From: Burkholderiales bacterium
Lineage (GTDB): Bacteria > Pseudomonadota > Gammaproteobacteria > Burkholderiales > Burkholderiaceae_C
Reading direction: 5' to 3'
Assembly (NCBI GenBank): GCA_016702555.1
Contig: JADJDV010000006.1
Span: forward strand, 186,001 to 250,000
Length of the DNA stretch: 64,000 nt
Both the position numbers and the translations under genes were made by a program. The notes under the pieces were generated by a model that made no database searches, had not been told where the DNA came from, and saw nothing but the letters and a program-made list of their open reading frames with translations. The number at the start of each line of letters is the position of its first letter. Position 1 is the stretch's first letter. This document shows positions 34,521 through 43,475 of this stretch, one piece after another.

Positions 34521-35675
34521 ATGTCCATCGCGTTCGACAAACCCTCGCTCTGGCAGCGCATCTGGCCGCTGCTGGCCGGCTTCGATCTGCTGCTGCTGCT
34601 GGCGGTGCTGCTGCTGGCCGGCGGCGGTTTGCTGGCCATGTATTCGTCGGGCTTCGATCACGGCACGCGCTTTGCCGACCATGGGCGCAACATGCTGATT
34701 GCCGCCGGCATCCTGTTCCTGGCGGCGCAGGTGCCGCCGCAGCGACTGATGAACCTGGCGCCGCCGCTGTACGCGCTGGGGGTGGCGCTGCTGGTGGCGG
34801 TGGCGCTGTTCGGCATCACCAAGAAGGGCGCCACGCGCTGGATCAACGTCGGCGTGGTGATCCAGCCGAGCGAGCTGCTGAAGCTGGCCACGCCGCTGAT
34901 GCTGGCCTGGTGGTTCCACCGCCGCGAGGGCCGCGCGCGCGCGCTGGACTTTGCCGTCGCCTTCGCGCTGCTGGCGATACCGGTGGGGCTGATCATGAAG
35001 CAGCCCGACCTGGGCACCGCCCTGCTGGTGGTGGCGGCGGGGCTGGCGGTGATTTTCTTCGCCGGCCTGCCCTGGAAGATCGTGCTGCCTCCGCTGCTGC
35101 TGGGCGCGCTGGGCGTCGCGGTGCTGATCGCCTACGAGCCGCAGTTGTGCGCCGACGGCGTCGACTGGCGCGTGCTGCATGAATACCAGCGCCAGCGCAT
35201 CTGCACCCTGATGGATCCCACCCGCGATCCGCTTGGCCGCGGTTTCCACACCTTGCAGGGCATGATCGCCATCGGCTCCGGTGGCTGGTGGGGCAAGGGC
35301 TTCATGCAGGGTACGCAGACGCACCTGGAGTTCATCCCCGAGCGCACCACCGACTTCATCTTCGCCGCCTTCTCGGAAGAGTTTGGCCTGGTCGGCAACC
35401 TGGCGCTGATCGCCGGCTTCTGCTTTCTGATCCTGCGCGGCCTGATGATCGCCGCCGAGGCGCCGACGCTGTTCGCGCGCCTGCTGGCGGCGGCGCTGAC
35501 CACCATCTTCTTCGCCTACGCCTTCGTCAACATGGGCATGGTCAGCGGCATGCTGCCGGTGGTGGGCGTGCCGCTGCCCTTCATCAGCTATGGCGGCACC
35601 GCGATGGTCACGCTGGGGCTGGCGCTGGGCATGCTGATGTCGATCGCGCGCTCCAAGCGGACGATGAAGGTTTGA
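34521..35675 (+). CDS. rodA: rod shape-determining glycosyltransferase RodA
   Basis: A 384-residue SEDS-family membrane protein with about ten helices that polymerises glycan during cell elongation. ATRWINVGVVIQPSELLK and the final LPFISYGGTAM are the SEDS motifs. It is shorter than the FtsW in this window and lacks its N-terminal tail, and it is outside the dcw cluster, so RodA is the better call. The partner PBP2 and mreBCD genes are not adjacent here. ATG at 34521 has no strong ribosome-binding site and follows a block of repeats. Confidence 0.93.
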   Translation: MSIAFDKPSLWQRIWPLLAGFDLLLLLAVLLLAGGGLLAMYSSGFDHGTRFADHGRNMLIAAGILFLAAQVPPQRLMNLAPPLYALGVALLVAVALFGITKKGATRWINVGVVIQPSELLKLATPLMLAWWFHRREGRARALDFAVAFALLAIPVGLIMKQPDLGTALLVVAAGLAVIFFAGLPWKIVLPPLLLGALGVAVLIAYEPQLCADGVDWRVLHEYQRQRICTLMDPTRDPLGRGFHTLQGMIAIGSGGWWGKGFMQGTQTHLEFIPERTTDFIFAAFSEEFGLVGNLALIAGFCFLILRGLMIAAEAPTLFARLLAAALTTIFFAYAFVNMGMVSGMLPVVGVPLPFISYGGTAMVTLGLALGMLMSIARSKRTMKV

Positions 35676-35826
35676 ACCCGCACCACTGCGGTCAGCGCGC
35701 CACAGGGATGTGCGCTATTGCACGTTTGGGCCACGGCGGCGGTTGAAAGCCGTGGCGCGAGCGGCCACAATGCGTCCCAGCCAAGCCTGTCTTGGCGCTT
35801 GTTTCATCAAAATCAAAGGAGATTGC

Positions 35827-36165
35827 ATGGCCGGCAAGTTCGAACTCAAGAAATCCAAGAACGCCAAGTTCTTCTTCACCCTGCTGGCCGGCAATGGCCA
35901 GGTGATTCTCAGCAGCGAGATGTACGAGGCCAAGGCCAGCGCCGTCAACGGCATCGAGTCGGTGAAGAAGAACGGCGGCGACGCCAGCCGCTACGCCAAG
36001 CTGACGGGCAAGGATGGCTCGCCCTACTTCACGCTCAAGGCCACCAACGGCCAGGTCATCGGGCAGAGCCAGATGTATTCGAGCGAGGCCACGCGCGACG
36101 CCGGCATCGCCTCGTGCGTCAACAACGCCCCGGGCGCCAGCGTCGACGATCAGACGCTCGCTTGA
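35827..36165 (+). CDS. YegP-like DUF1508 protein with two repeats
   Basis: A 112-residue protein built of two DUF1508 repeats: GKFELKKSKNAKFFFTLLAGNGQVI and, after residue 60, a second with SPYFTLKATNGQVIGQSQMYSS. Family members such as E. coli YegP are small cytosolic proteins of unknown function. AAAGGAGA about 6 bases upstream of the ATG marks a good ribosome-binding site. An intrinsic terminator follows 24 bases after the stop, so it is probably a monocistronic gene. Confidence 0.9.
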   Translation: MAGKFELKKSKNAKFFFTLLAGNGQVILSSEMYEAKASAVNGIESVKKNGGDASRYAKLTGKDGSPYFTLKATNGQVIGQSQMYSSEATRDAGIASCVNNAPGASVDDQTLA

Positions 36166-36188
36166 GCGCGCAGCGCGCTTGAAGACAG

Positions 36189-36210
36189 AGCCGCCTTCGG
36201 GCGGCTTTTT
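36189..36210 (+). terminator. intrinsic terminator after the DUF1508 gene
   Basis: AGCCGCC and GGCGGCT form a 7-base stem with a TTCG loop, followed directly by TTTT. It is a textbook rho-independent terminator. Confidence 0.9.
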
Positions 36211-36330
36211 CGTGGCGGCCAGGCGGAGGGCGCACGGGCGCTAATCCCGGCACGTGCGGGCGCTTGTCCGACAGTGCGCCCACGCGGCGGCTGCCTATCA
36301 TCGTGAAACGTCCTCAAGGCCCACCCCATC

Positions 36331-37959
36331 GTGAATCGGTCCGCACCCCGGCTTGCGCCCACCACCCACCGTGCGCCGCGCTGGGCCGCACCGCTGCTGG
36401 CGCTGGCGCTGCTGTTCGCGCTGGCCGGCTGCGGCAGCCTGCCGCAGAACGTCGAGCGTCCGCGCTCGCAGGCACTGGCCGAGCCCGGTGCCACCGCGCT
36501 GGGGCGGCTGGCGGCGCAACGGCGCCCGGCCGATGTGCGCGCGGGTGAATCGGGTTTCGCGCTGGTGGATTCGGCCGACATGGCCTACGCCAGCCGGCTG
36601 GCGCTGACGCGGCAGGCCGGCAAGACGCTCGACATCCAGTACTACGCCATCCACGCCGACGCCAGCACCGCCGAGCTGCTGCGCGAGGTGCGCGCGGCTG
36701 CCGCGCGCGGCGTGCGCGTGCGCATCCTGCTGGACGACTTCAACAGCACCGGCCAGAACGCGCTGGTGATGCGGATGGCTTTTCTGCCGGGCGTCGAGAT
36801 GCGCATGTTCAACCCGCTGCCGGGCGGGCGCGGCGCGGGCGTGCTGCGCGCGCTCGGCTCGCTGCACGATTTCCAGCGCATGCAGCACCGCATGCACAAC
36901 AAGCTGTACATCGCCGACAACGCCTGGGGCATCACCGGCGGGCGCAACCTGGGCGACGCCTACTTTGGCACCGCCGACGGCAGCAACTTCATCGACATGG
37001 ACGTGCTCGCCGTCGGCCCGGTGGTGCGGGCCATGTCGGCCAGCTTCGACCGCTACTGGAACCACCCGCTGGCCTACCCGGTGCAGTCGCTGATCACGCC
37101 CGCCGAGTTGCGCGCGCTGCGCGAGGCCGTGCGCGGCCCGCCCGGCGCCGGCCCGGGCGGGCCGGACGACCCCGCGCCACCCGCCACGGCACCTGCCGCG
37201 AAGCCACCGCCGTCGCTGCCGCCCCCGCTCGACCTGGCCGCTCTGCCGCTGGTCTGGGCGCCCGCCGCGCTGCTGGTGGACGAGCCGGCCAAGCTGGTGC
37301 CCGAGCTGAACGACGAGCACAGCGAGGACACCGTGGTGGACGGCCTGCTGTCGCTGATGCAGGGCGCGCGGCGCCAGGTGCTGATCGTCTCGCCCTATTT
37401 CGTGCCGGGGCAGCGCATGATGCAGGTGTTCGCCGACCTGCGGCGGCGCGGCGTGCGTGTGCGCGTGCTGACCAATTCGCTGGCCTCCAACGACGCGCCG
37501 CTGGCCCACGTCGGCTACGCGCGCTATCGCGAAGACTTGATTCGCCTGGGCGTCGAGTTGTACGAGATGCGCGCCCTGCACAGCGCCCACCTGGACCGCA
37601 CGGTGTTCGGCTCCGGCGCCGGCGGTTCCAAGGCCAGCCTGCATTCCAAGATCCTCATCATCGACGACCGCGTGATCGGCATCGGCTCGATGAACCTGGA
37701 CCTGCGCTCCAAGCTGCAGAACACCGAGGTGGCGCTGGTGATCCGCAGCGCGGCGCTGTCGCGCCAGGCCACCGCCGAGCTGGAGGACGCGCTCGACGAC
37801 AGCGTCTGGCGGGTGGAGCTGACGCCCGAGGGCCGCCTGTGGTGGCGCGCGCCGCCCGGCGCGGCGTTCGAGGACGCCCACGGCGAGCCCGACGCCAGCC
37901 TGGGCCTGCGCCTGCTGCTGAAACTGCTGGGGCCGTTGGCGCCGGACGAGTTGCTGTAG
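36331..37959 (+). CDS. phospholipase D / cardiolipin synthase-like lipoprotein
   Basis: A 542-residue protein with a lipoprotein signal ending in LAGC (Cys about residue 34). Two HKD motifs are seen: HNKLYIADNAWGITGGRN in the first half and HSKILIIDDRVIGIGSMN in the second, the active site of the phospholipase D superfamily. The closest functional family is the ClsC/YmdC group, which joins phosphatidylglycerol with another phospholipid to form cardiolipin. A Pro/Ala-rich insert lies near residues 265-300. GTG at 36331 is the start; no clear ribosome-binding site was seen. Confidence 0.88.
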   Translation: MNRSAPRLAPTTHRAPRWAAPLLALALLFALAGCGSLPQNVERPRSQALAEPGATALGRLAAQRRPADVRAGESGFALVDSADMAYASRLALTRQAGKTLDIQYYAIHADASTAELLREVRAAAARGVRVRILLDDFNSTGQNALVMRMAFLPGVEMRMFNPLPGGRGAGVLRALGSLHDFQRMQHRMHNKLYIADNAWGITGGRNLGDAYFGTADGSNFIDMDVLAVGPVVRAMSASFDRYWNHPLAYPVQSLITPAELRALREAVRGPPGAGPGGPDDPAPPATAPAAKPPPSLPPPLDLAALPLVWAPAALLVDEPAKLVPELNDEHSEDTVVDGLLSLMQGARRQVLIVSPYFVPGQRMMQVFADLRRRGVRVRVLTNSLASNDAPLAHVGYARYREDLIRLGVELYEMRALHSAHLDRTVFGSGAGGSKASLHSKILIIDDRVIGIGSMNLDLRSKLQNTEVALVIRSAALSRQATAELEDALDDSVWRVELTPEGRLWWRAPPGAAFEDAHGEPDASLGLRLLLKLLGPLAPDELL

Positions 37960-38053
37960 CGCGCCGCGGCCCGCCTGCCCGCCACCCGCCAGGGCCAAGG
38001 CGCCATCTGACGCACCCCGAAGCGCCGCGAACAGTTATGAAGCAGCGTACATA

Positions 38054-38082
38054 TTGGCGGTACCTGCCAATTAGACTATTCT
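38054..38082 (+). promoter_or_regulatory. putative promoter and inverted repeat upstream of the molybdoenzyme gene
   Basis: TTGGCG (38054-38059) and TATTCT (38077-38082) are 17 bases apart. The segment ATTGGCGGTACCTGCCAAT is an imperfect palindrome covering the -35 box and could be an operator. A terminator-like hairpin lies just downstream of the predicted start. Confidence 0.5.
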
Positions 38083-38105
38083 TTATTCGTTCGACAACTT
38101 GAATC

Positions 38106-38132
38106 ACCGGCCCCGGCGGCGCCGGTTTTTTT
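38106..38132 (+). terminator. terminator-like hairpin between promoter and molybdoenzyme gene
   Basis: ACCGGC (38106-38111) and GCCGGT (38121-38126) pair across a 9-base GC-rich loop, followed by seven Ts. It could end the upstream phospholipase-D-like transcript, whose stop is about 145 bases before, or act as an attenuator for the downstream gene. Confidence 0.75.
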
Positions 38133-38203
38133 GTCCTTCGCTTTATTTGGTATTCGGGTACGGCATTGCCATGTTGCCGTGCCCGACAAAGGGGAATCCG
38201 GCC

Positions 38204-41005
38204 ATGAGCAACACCGCATCCGCATCCAAGGCGCGCAGCGTGCCCACCTACTGCTACCAGTGCGTCGCCGGCCCCGACCTGCTGCGCGTCAAGGTGGAGG
38301 GCGGTGTCGCCACCGAGGTCGAGCCCAACACCGACGGCGTCGGCATCCATCCCGGCGACGGCCGCCCCTGCGTGCGCGCCTATGGCCTGATCCAGAAGAC
38401 CTACAACCCGCACCGCGTGCTGTATCCCATGAAGCGCACCAACCCGAAGAAGGGGCGCGACGAGGATCCCGGCTTCGTGCCGATCTCCTGGGACGAGGCG
38501 CTGGACACGATCTGCGGTCGGCTCAACGACATCCGCGCGCGCGGCCTGCTGGACGAGCAAAACCTGCCGCGCGTGGCCGCCACCTTCGGCCATGGCGGCA
38601 CACCGCAGAGCTATATGGGCAGCTTTCCGGCCTTCCTGGGTGCCTGGGGGCAGATCGACTACAGCCTGGGCTCGGGGCAGGGCGTCAAGTGCGTGCATTC
38701 CGAGCATTTGTACGGCGAGTTCTGGCACCGCGGCTTCACCGTCTGCGCCGACACGCCGCGCACCAACTACGTGGTCTCCTTTGGCGCCAACGTGGACGTC
38801 TCGGGCGGCGTCTGCGCGGTGCGCCGGCACGCCGACGCGCGCGTGCGCGGCATCCATCGGGTCAGCATCGAGCCGCACCTGTCGATCACCGGCGCCACCT
38901 CGGCCGAGTGGGTGCCGATCAAGCCCAAGACCGACCCCGCCTTCATGCTGGCCATGGTGCACGTGCTGGTGTGCGAGGTCGAGCTGGATCGGCTGGATCG
39001 GCCCTTTCTGCGCGACCGCACGGCGGCGCCCTATCTGGTCGGCCCGGACGGTTACTACCTGCGCGACGAAGCCAGCGGCAAGCCGCTGCTGTGGGACACG
39101 ACCAGTGGCCGCGCCGTGCCGTTCGACACCCCCGATGCGGTGCCGGCGGTGAGCGGCAGCTACCGGCTGGAGCGCGCCGTCACCCAGCGCGCCGACGGCG
39201 AGATCGCCGCGCACGATGACGTCACCGGCCGCACCGCGCACGACATGACGGTCGAGGGCATGCGCGCCTTCACGCCCGAATGGGCGGCGCAGATCTGCGA
39301 CGTGCCGGCCGCCACGATCCGGCGCGTCGCGCTCGACTACCTCGGCCACGCCTGCATCGGCGAAACCATCGAGGTGGATGGCCGCACGCTGCCGTTCCGC
39401 CCCGTCGCGGTGACGCTGGGCAAGACCGTCAACAACGGCTGGGGCGCCTTCGAGTGCTGCTGGGCGCGCACCGTGCTGGCGGCGCTGGTCGGCGCGCTGG
39501 AGGTGCCGGGCGGCACCCTGGGCTCGACGGTGCGCCTGAACAAGCCGCACGACAACCGCCTGCTCAGCGTGACGCCGGGCGAGGACGGCTTCATGAACTG
39601 CAACTTCAACCCGACCCGGCGCGGCCAATGGGTGGCCGAGCCGACCGGGCGCAACGCGCACCGCACGCTGGTGCCGCACGTCGGCAACTCGCCCTGGAGC
39701 CAGGCCCTGGGGCCGACGCACCTGGCCTGGACCTTCATGCGCGAGGCGCCGCCCGGCTGGCGCACCATGAGCATGCCGGAGCTGTGGTTCGCCTACCGCA
39801 CCAACCCGGCGATCTCGTTCTGGCAGAACCCGATGCAGGCCGAGACGCTGGCGCGCATGCCCTTCATCGTGGCCTTCGCCTACACCATGGACGAGACCAA
39901 CCACATGGCCGACATCCTGCTGCCCGAGGCGACCGATCTGGAGAGCACGCAGCTGATCCGCTGCGGCGGCACCAAGTTCGTCGAGCAGGCCTGGGACTAC
40001 CGCGGCGTGGTGCTGCGCCAGCCGGCCATCGAGCCGCGCGGCGACACGCGCGACTTCAGCTGGATCGCCACCGAGCTGGCGCGCCGCACCGGCCTGCTCG
40101 ACAAGTACATCGAGCGCATCAACCGCGGCGCGCTGCTGGCGCCGCTGACCGGCGAGGGCTACGACTATTCGCTGCCCAAGGACCAGGTGCCCGAGGTCGA
40201 TGCCATCTGGGACGCCGTCTGCAAGGCCGCCACCGCCGAAATGAGCGGCGGCGCCGACACGCGCGACCTGGACTGGATGAAGCAGCACGGCTTCTACGTG
40301 CAACCCTTCACCCGCGTCGACTGGTACCTGACGCCGACGCTGGAGGCGCAGGGCCTGCGCTACGAGCTGCCCTACCAGGAGCGCCTGCTGCGCATCGGCC
40401 AGGAGCTGAAGGCGCGCCTGCACGAACAGGGCATCACCTGGTGGGACAAGCAGCTGGCCGAGTACACGGCGCTGCCGCAGTGGCACGACTTTCCCGGCAT
40501 CTGGACGCGCGCCGTGGCGGCGGCCGGGCGCGACCCCGACGACTACCCGTTCTGGGGCCTGACCACCAAGATCATGGCCTACAGCGCTGGCGCCAACGTG
40601 TCGATCCAGCTGATGAACGAGGTCGGCGCCAACGTGCGCGGCCATGGCCGCGTCATCATGAACGCCGGCGCGGCCGCGCGCCTGGGCATCGACGACGGCG
40701 ACTGGGTCGAGGTCGAATCGACCACCGGCACCACGCGCGGGCGCGCCGAGCTGGTGCAGGGCTGCCGGCCCGACACGCTGGTCATCCCGGGGCAGTTCGA
40801 GCACTGGAAGACGCCGTACGCCAAGGACCTCAATTACCCCTCGCTCAATTCGGTGACGCCGATGTCCGACCAGTCGCTCGATCTGACCGACGCCACCGGC
40901 TCCGGCGCCGACATCGTGCGCGTGCGCTTGCGCAAGGTGTCGGGGCCATTGGCGCCGCAGGCGCAGGCGCGCGCGCTCGACCACGGCGCCGCGGCGCGGC
41001 CATGA
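38204..41005 (+). CDS. molybdopterin-dependent oxidoreductase (DMSO reductase superfamily), substrate unknown
   Basis: A 933-residue catalytic subunit of the DMSO reductase superfamily, binding bis-MGD molybdenum. No twin-arginine signal is seen, so it is probably cytoplasmic. The N-terminal iron-sulfur motif is incomplete: C17, C20 and C56 are present but the third cysteine of CxxCxxxC is replaced (residue 24 is Pro). C163 in KCVHSEH is a likely metal ligand of the formate dehydrogenase/Nap type. The C-terminal domain (from about 790) is the molybdopterin dinucleotide-binding fold. No electron-transfer subunit is nearby; fdhD overlaps the stop. Formate dehydrogenase is possible but the substrate is not recognisable. 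Confidence 0.85.
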   Translation: MSNTASASKARSVPTYCYQCVAGPDLLRVKVEGGVATEVEPNTDGVGIHPGDGRPCVRAYGLIQKTYNPHRVLYPMKRTNPKKGRDEDPGFVPISWDEALDTICGRLNDIRARGLLDEQNLPRVAATFGHGGTPQSYMGSFPAFLGAWGQIDYSLGSGQGVKCVHSEHLYGEFWHRGFTVCADTPRTNYVVSFGANVDVSGGVCAVRRHADARVRGIHRVSIEPHLSITGATSAEWVPIKPKTDPAFMLAMVHVLVCEVELDRLDRPFLRDRTAAPYLVGPDGYYLRDEASGKPLLWDTTSGRAVPFDTPDAVPAVSGSYRLERAVTQRADGEIAAHDDVTGRTAHDMTVEGMRAFTPEWAAQICDVPAATIRRVALDYLGHACIGETIEVDGRTLPFRPVAVTLGKTVNNGWGAFECCWARTVLAALVGALEVPGGTLGSTVRLNKPHDNRLLSVTPGEDGFMNCNFNPTRRGQWVAEPTGRNAHRTLVPHVGNSPWSQALGPTHLAWTFMREAPPGWRTMSMPELWFAYRTNPAISFWQNPMQAETLARMPFIVAFAYTMDETNHMADILLPEATDLESTQLIRCGGTKFVEQAWDYRGVVLRQPAIEPRGDTRDFSWIATELARRTGLLDKYIERINRGALLAPLTGEGYDYSLPKDQVPEVDAIWDAVCKAATAEMSGGADTRDLDWMKQHGFYVQPFTRVDWYLTPTLEAQGLRYELPYQERLLRIGQELKARLHEQGITWWDKQLAEYTALPQWHDFPGIWTRAVAAAGRDPDDYPFWGLTTKIMAYSAGANVSIQLMNEVGANVRGHGRVIMNAGAAARLGIDDGDWVEVESTTGTTRGRAELVQGCRPDTLVIPGQFEHWKTPYAKDLNYPSLNSVTPMSDQSLDLTDATGSGADIVRVRLRKVSGPLAPQAQARALDHGAAARP

Positions 41006-41856
41006 TCGTGGCCGAGCCGGAACACCTGGCCGCGGCCGAGGGGCCGAGCCGGCCGGCGGCCAGCGCGGTGTCGGTGCGCCGCTGCGGCCACGGCGCCGAC
41101 GGGCCGGGCCTCGACTGGGTGGCCGAGGAAACGCCGATCGCGCTCGAATACAACGGCATCGCGCACGCGGTGATGCTGGCCAGCCCGGTCGCGCTGGAAG
41201 ACTTCGCCATCGGCTTCAGCCTCAGCGAGGGCATCATCGCAGCGCCGCGCGAGCTGCTCGACCTGGAAGTCGAACCCGCGGCGGAGGGCGTGCGCATCGC
41301 GATGCGCCTGACGGGCGCGGCCTTCGCGCGCCTGAAGGGGCGCCGCCGCGGCCTGGAAGGCCGCACCGGCTGCGGCCTGTGCGGTGTCGAGCGGCTGGAG
41401 CAGGTGCGTCGACCGCTGCCGGCGCTGCGGGTGGCGGCGCGCATCGACGTGCAGGACATCATGGTCGCCATGAACCACTTTGACGAGTGCCAGGACCTGC
41501 GCTCGCTGACCGGCGCCACCCACGCCGCCGCCTGGCTGCCCGTGGGCCAGGCGCCCACCTTGTTGCGCGAGGACGTGGGCCGCCACAACGCGCTCGACAA
41601 GCTGATCGGCGCGCTCGCCCGTGCGCGCGTCGACACCGCGCAGGGCGCGGTGCTGCTGACCTGCCGCGCCAGCTTCGAGATGGTGCAGAAGGCGGCCGCC
41701 GTCGGCATTGGCAGCGTCGTCGCGCGCAGCGCGCCGACGGCGCTGGCGGTGCGCTGCGCGCAGGCGCTCGGCCTGAGCCTGGTCGGTTTCGCGCGGCGCG
41801 GCCGCCTGGTGGTGTACAGCCACGGCGAGCGGCTGTCCGGGTGCGATGACAAATGA
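41002..41856 (+). CDS. fdhD: formate dehydrogenase accessory sulfurtransferase FdhD
   Basis: A 284-residue FdhD, which transfers sulfur from a cysteine desulfurase to the molybdenum cofactor of formate dehydrogenases. EETPIALEYNGIAHAVMLASP, DFAIGFSLSEGII, the CGLC loop with two catalytic cysteines (GRTGCGLCGVE), EDVGRHNALDKLIG and SCRASFEMVQKAA-type motifs (LLTCRASFEMVQ) are diagnostic. It overlaps the molybdoenzyme stop by four bases, so the two are coupled; this implies that the oxidoreductase needs a sulfurated cofactor. The stop codon lies inside repeat copy C. Confidence 0.95.
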   Translation: MIVAEPEHLAAAEGPSRPAASAVSVRRCGHGADGPGLDWVAEETPIALEYNGIAHAVMLASPVALEDFAIGFSLSEGIIAAPRELLDLEVEPAAEGVRIAMRLTGAAFARLKGRRRGLEGRTGCGLCGVERLEQVRRPLPALRVAARIDVQDIMVAMNHFDECQDLRSLTGATHAAAWLPVGQAPTLLREDVGRHNALDKLIGALARARVDTAQGAVLLTCRASFEMVQKAAAVGIGSVVARSAPTALAVRCAQALGLSLVGFARRGRLVVYSHGERLSGCDDK

Positions 41857-41999
41857 CCGGCGCGGGCGCGCCATGACCTCGGCCTACGGCCTTCGATGAC
41901 GCGCCGGACGGCGCATGAAGGCGTTTTGTCATGGCGCGCCAGCGCCGTCATTGAAGGCGAAGCCGAAGTCATGCGCCGAAGGCGCGGTCATTCGTCATC
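41845..41999. repeat. ATGAC/GTCAT modular intergenic repeat, copy C
   Basis: Bounded by GATGACAAATGAC (41845-41857) and its complement-type word GTCATTCGTCATC (41987-41999). On the left, ATGAC words separate hairpins CGGCC-tac-GGCC and GCGCC-ggac-GGCGC; on the right, GTCAT words separate GGCGC-gcca-GCGCC, GGC-gaa-GCC and GCGCC-gaa-GGCGC. The first word encodes the last codons and stop of fdhD. It ends five bases before the stop of the convergent DUF2905 gene. Confidence 0.85.
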
Positions 42000-42004
42000 A
42001 AGAG

Positions 42005-42199
42005 TCACAACACCCGCGCGATCAAGCTCGCCGCCCCGCTCAGGATCAGCGTGGTGGTGAGCGGGATGAACCACTCGCGCCCGAACAGGCGAAAGCGGAA
42101 GTCGCCCGGCAGGCGGCCGAGGCCAAGCTTGCCCAGCACCGGCGCGAGCCAGTTGATCAGCAGCAGCGCCAGGAAGATGGCGAGCATCCAGCGGATCAT
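42005..42199 (-). CDS. DUF2905 small membrane protein
   Basis: A 64-residue protein with two hydrophobic helices (about 4-20 and 45-62) and the intervening LGKLGLGRLPGDFRF pattern that marks DUF2905. The function is unknown. It is directly downstream of the MidA-like methyltransferase on the same strand with 13 bases between them, and convergent with fdhD. ATG at 42199 is preferred to an upstream in-frame start because it gives the family length. Confidence 0.85.
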   Translation of the reverse strand: MIRWMLAIFLALLLINWLAPVLGKLGLGRLPGDFRFRLFGREWFIPLTTTLILSGAASLIARVL

Positions 42200-42212
42200 G
42201 CGGCGCCCCGGT

Positions 42213-43358
42213 TCACAGGCGGTGGGTGCGGTCGCCGGCCGCAAAGCCGCGCGCCGCGCCGTGGCCGGGCGTGGCCAGGCCGATCACCTTGAACAGCTCG
42301 CCCATCTCGTGCTCGACCACCAGTTTCAGGGCGTTGGCGCGCACCGGCAACTCGGCCTGCTCCATCAGTTCGGCGATGCCGCAGTTGAACAGAAAGCGCG
42401 CCTGCGAGGTGTAGCCCAGCACCTCCAGTCCGGCGGCGTCGGCGGTCAGCGCCACGCCGGTGAAGTCGACGTGCGCGGTGATGTCCTTCAGGCCGACATC
42501 GCTCAACGGGTCGTCGTCGTGCTGGTGCGCGCGGTGGCACAGCAAGGTGCCGGCGTCGCGCTGCGGGTGCCAGTACTCGGCCTCGGGAAAGCCGTAGTCG
42601 ATGAAGAAGGCCGCGCCCGCGCCGCCGCGCACCAGCGTCTCGGCCAGCGTGGCGATGAAGGCGCGCTGCTGCGGGTGGATCTCGGTGAGGTAGTCGTGCG
42701 CGCCCTCGATTTCCACGGGTGGCCGCAGCGCGGTGGGGCGGTCGGCCCAGGTGAAATGCGGATCGGCCTCGTCCGCGGCGCCGGCCAGGGCCACCCCGCG
42801 CTCGTGCCAGACGCCGTCGATGCGCGCCAGCAGCGGCACCGGCATGGCGTCCAGCACCTCGTTGCCGATCACCACGCCGCGCAAGGCCTCGGGCAGCGCG
42901 TCGGCCCAGGCCACGCGCGGCGCCCAGTCCGCCAGGCGCTGCCGCTGGCGCTCTCGCAGAGCACCGGAGACGTCGACGATGGTGTAGCGTCGCAGCGGCG
43001 CGCCGCGCGCCTCCAGCGCCGCCAGCAGTTGCGCCGCCAGTGCGCCCGAGCCGGCGCCGAACTCCCACACCTCGTCGGTCCCGGTGGCGGCCAGGCTTTC
43101 GGCCACCTGCGCGGCCAGCGCCTGACCGAACAGCGGCGACAGCTCGGGCGCGGTGACGAAGTCGCTGCCGGACTCGGGCAGCAGGCCGAACTTGCGCGAG
43201 GCGTTGGCGTAATAGCCCAGGCCCGGCGCGTACAGCGCCAGCTGCATGAAGCGGTCGAACGGCAGCCAGCCGTCGGCGCGGCGGATGGCGGCGGCGATCT
43301 GCTGGCGCAGGGCGTGGCTGACTTCGGCTTCGGTGGCGTGCACCCGCGCATTGTCCAT
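42213..43358 (-). CDS. MidA/NDUFAF7-like SAM-dependent methyltransferase (DUF185)
   Basis: A 381-residue protein of the DUF185 family. WLPFDRFMQLALYAPGLGYYAN, GSDFVTAPELSPLFGQALA, the SAM-binding EFGAGSGALAAQLL, the IGNEVLDAMPVP motif and FIDYGFPEAEYWHP are typical. The mitochondrial homologue NDUFAF7 methylates an arginine in complex I; bacterial targets are not established. Start candidates are ATG at 43358, 43388 and 43421; 43358 is chosen as giving the usual N-terminus. It is divergent from the pterin operon. Confidence 0.87.
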   Translation of the reverse strand: MDNARVHATEAEVSHALRQQIAAAIRRADGWLPFDRFMQLALYAPGLGYYANASRKFGLLPESGSDFVTAPELSPLFGQALAAQVAESLAATGTDEVWEFGAGSGALAAQLLAALEARGAPLRRYTIVDVSGALRERQRQRLADWAPRVAWADALPEALRGVVIGNEVLDAMPVPLLARIDGVWHERGVALAGAADEADPHFTWADRPTALRPPVEIEGAHDYLTEIHPQQRAFIATLAETLVRGGAGAAFFIDYGFPEAEYWHPQRDAGTLLCHRAHQHDDDPLSDVGLKDITAHVDFTGVALTADAAGLEVLGYTSQARFLFNCGIAELMEQAELPVRANALKLVVEHEMGELFKVIGLATPGHGAARGFAAGDRTHRL

Positions 43359-43475
43359 GGGGGCGGGCGCCGGCCGCCGCTTGCGCATAATCCGGGGCTT
43401 TCCCGGCGGCAGGTTTTGCATGGTGTGTGATCCAGTGACTTTTCTTGTGTCCGGCCCGACCGGCGCGGGCGCGCC

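Noticed and set aside
38106..38203. Molybdenum cofactor riboswitch upstream of the molybdoenzyme
   Set aside because: A short terminator hairpin is present but I cannot see the multi-helix aptamer core; the leader before it would be too short.
37658..40984. Long minus-strand open frame (about 1,100 codons) opposite the molybdoenzyme gene
   Set aside because: Same reason: it mirrors a conserved gene's third-position GC bias and shows no recognisable motif.
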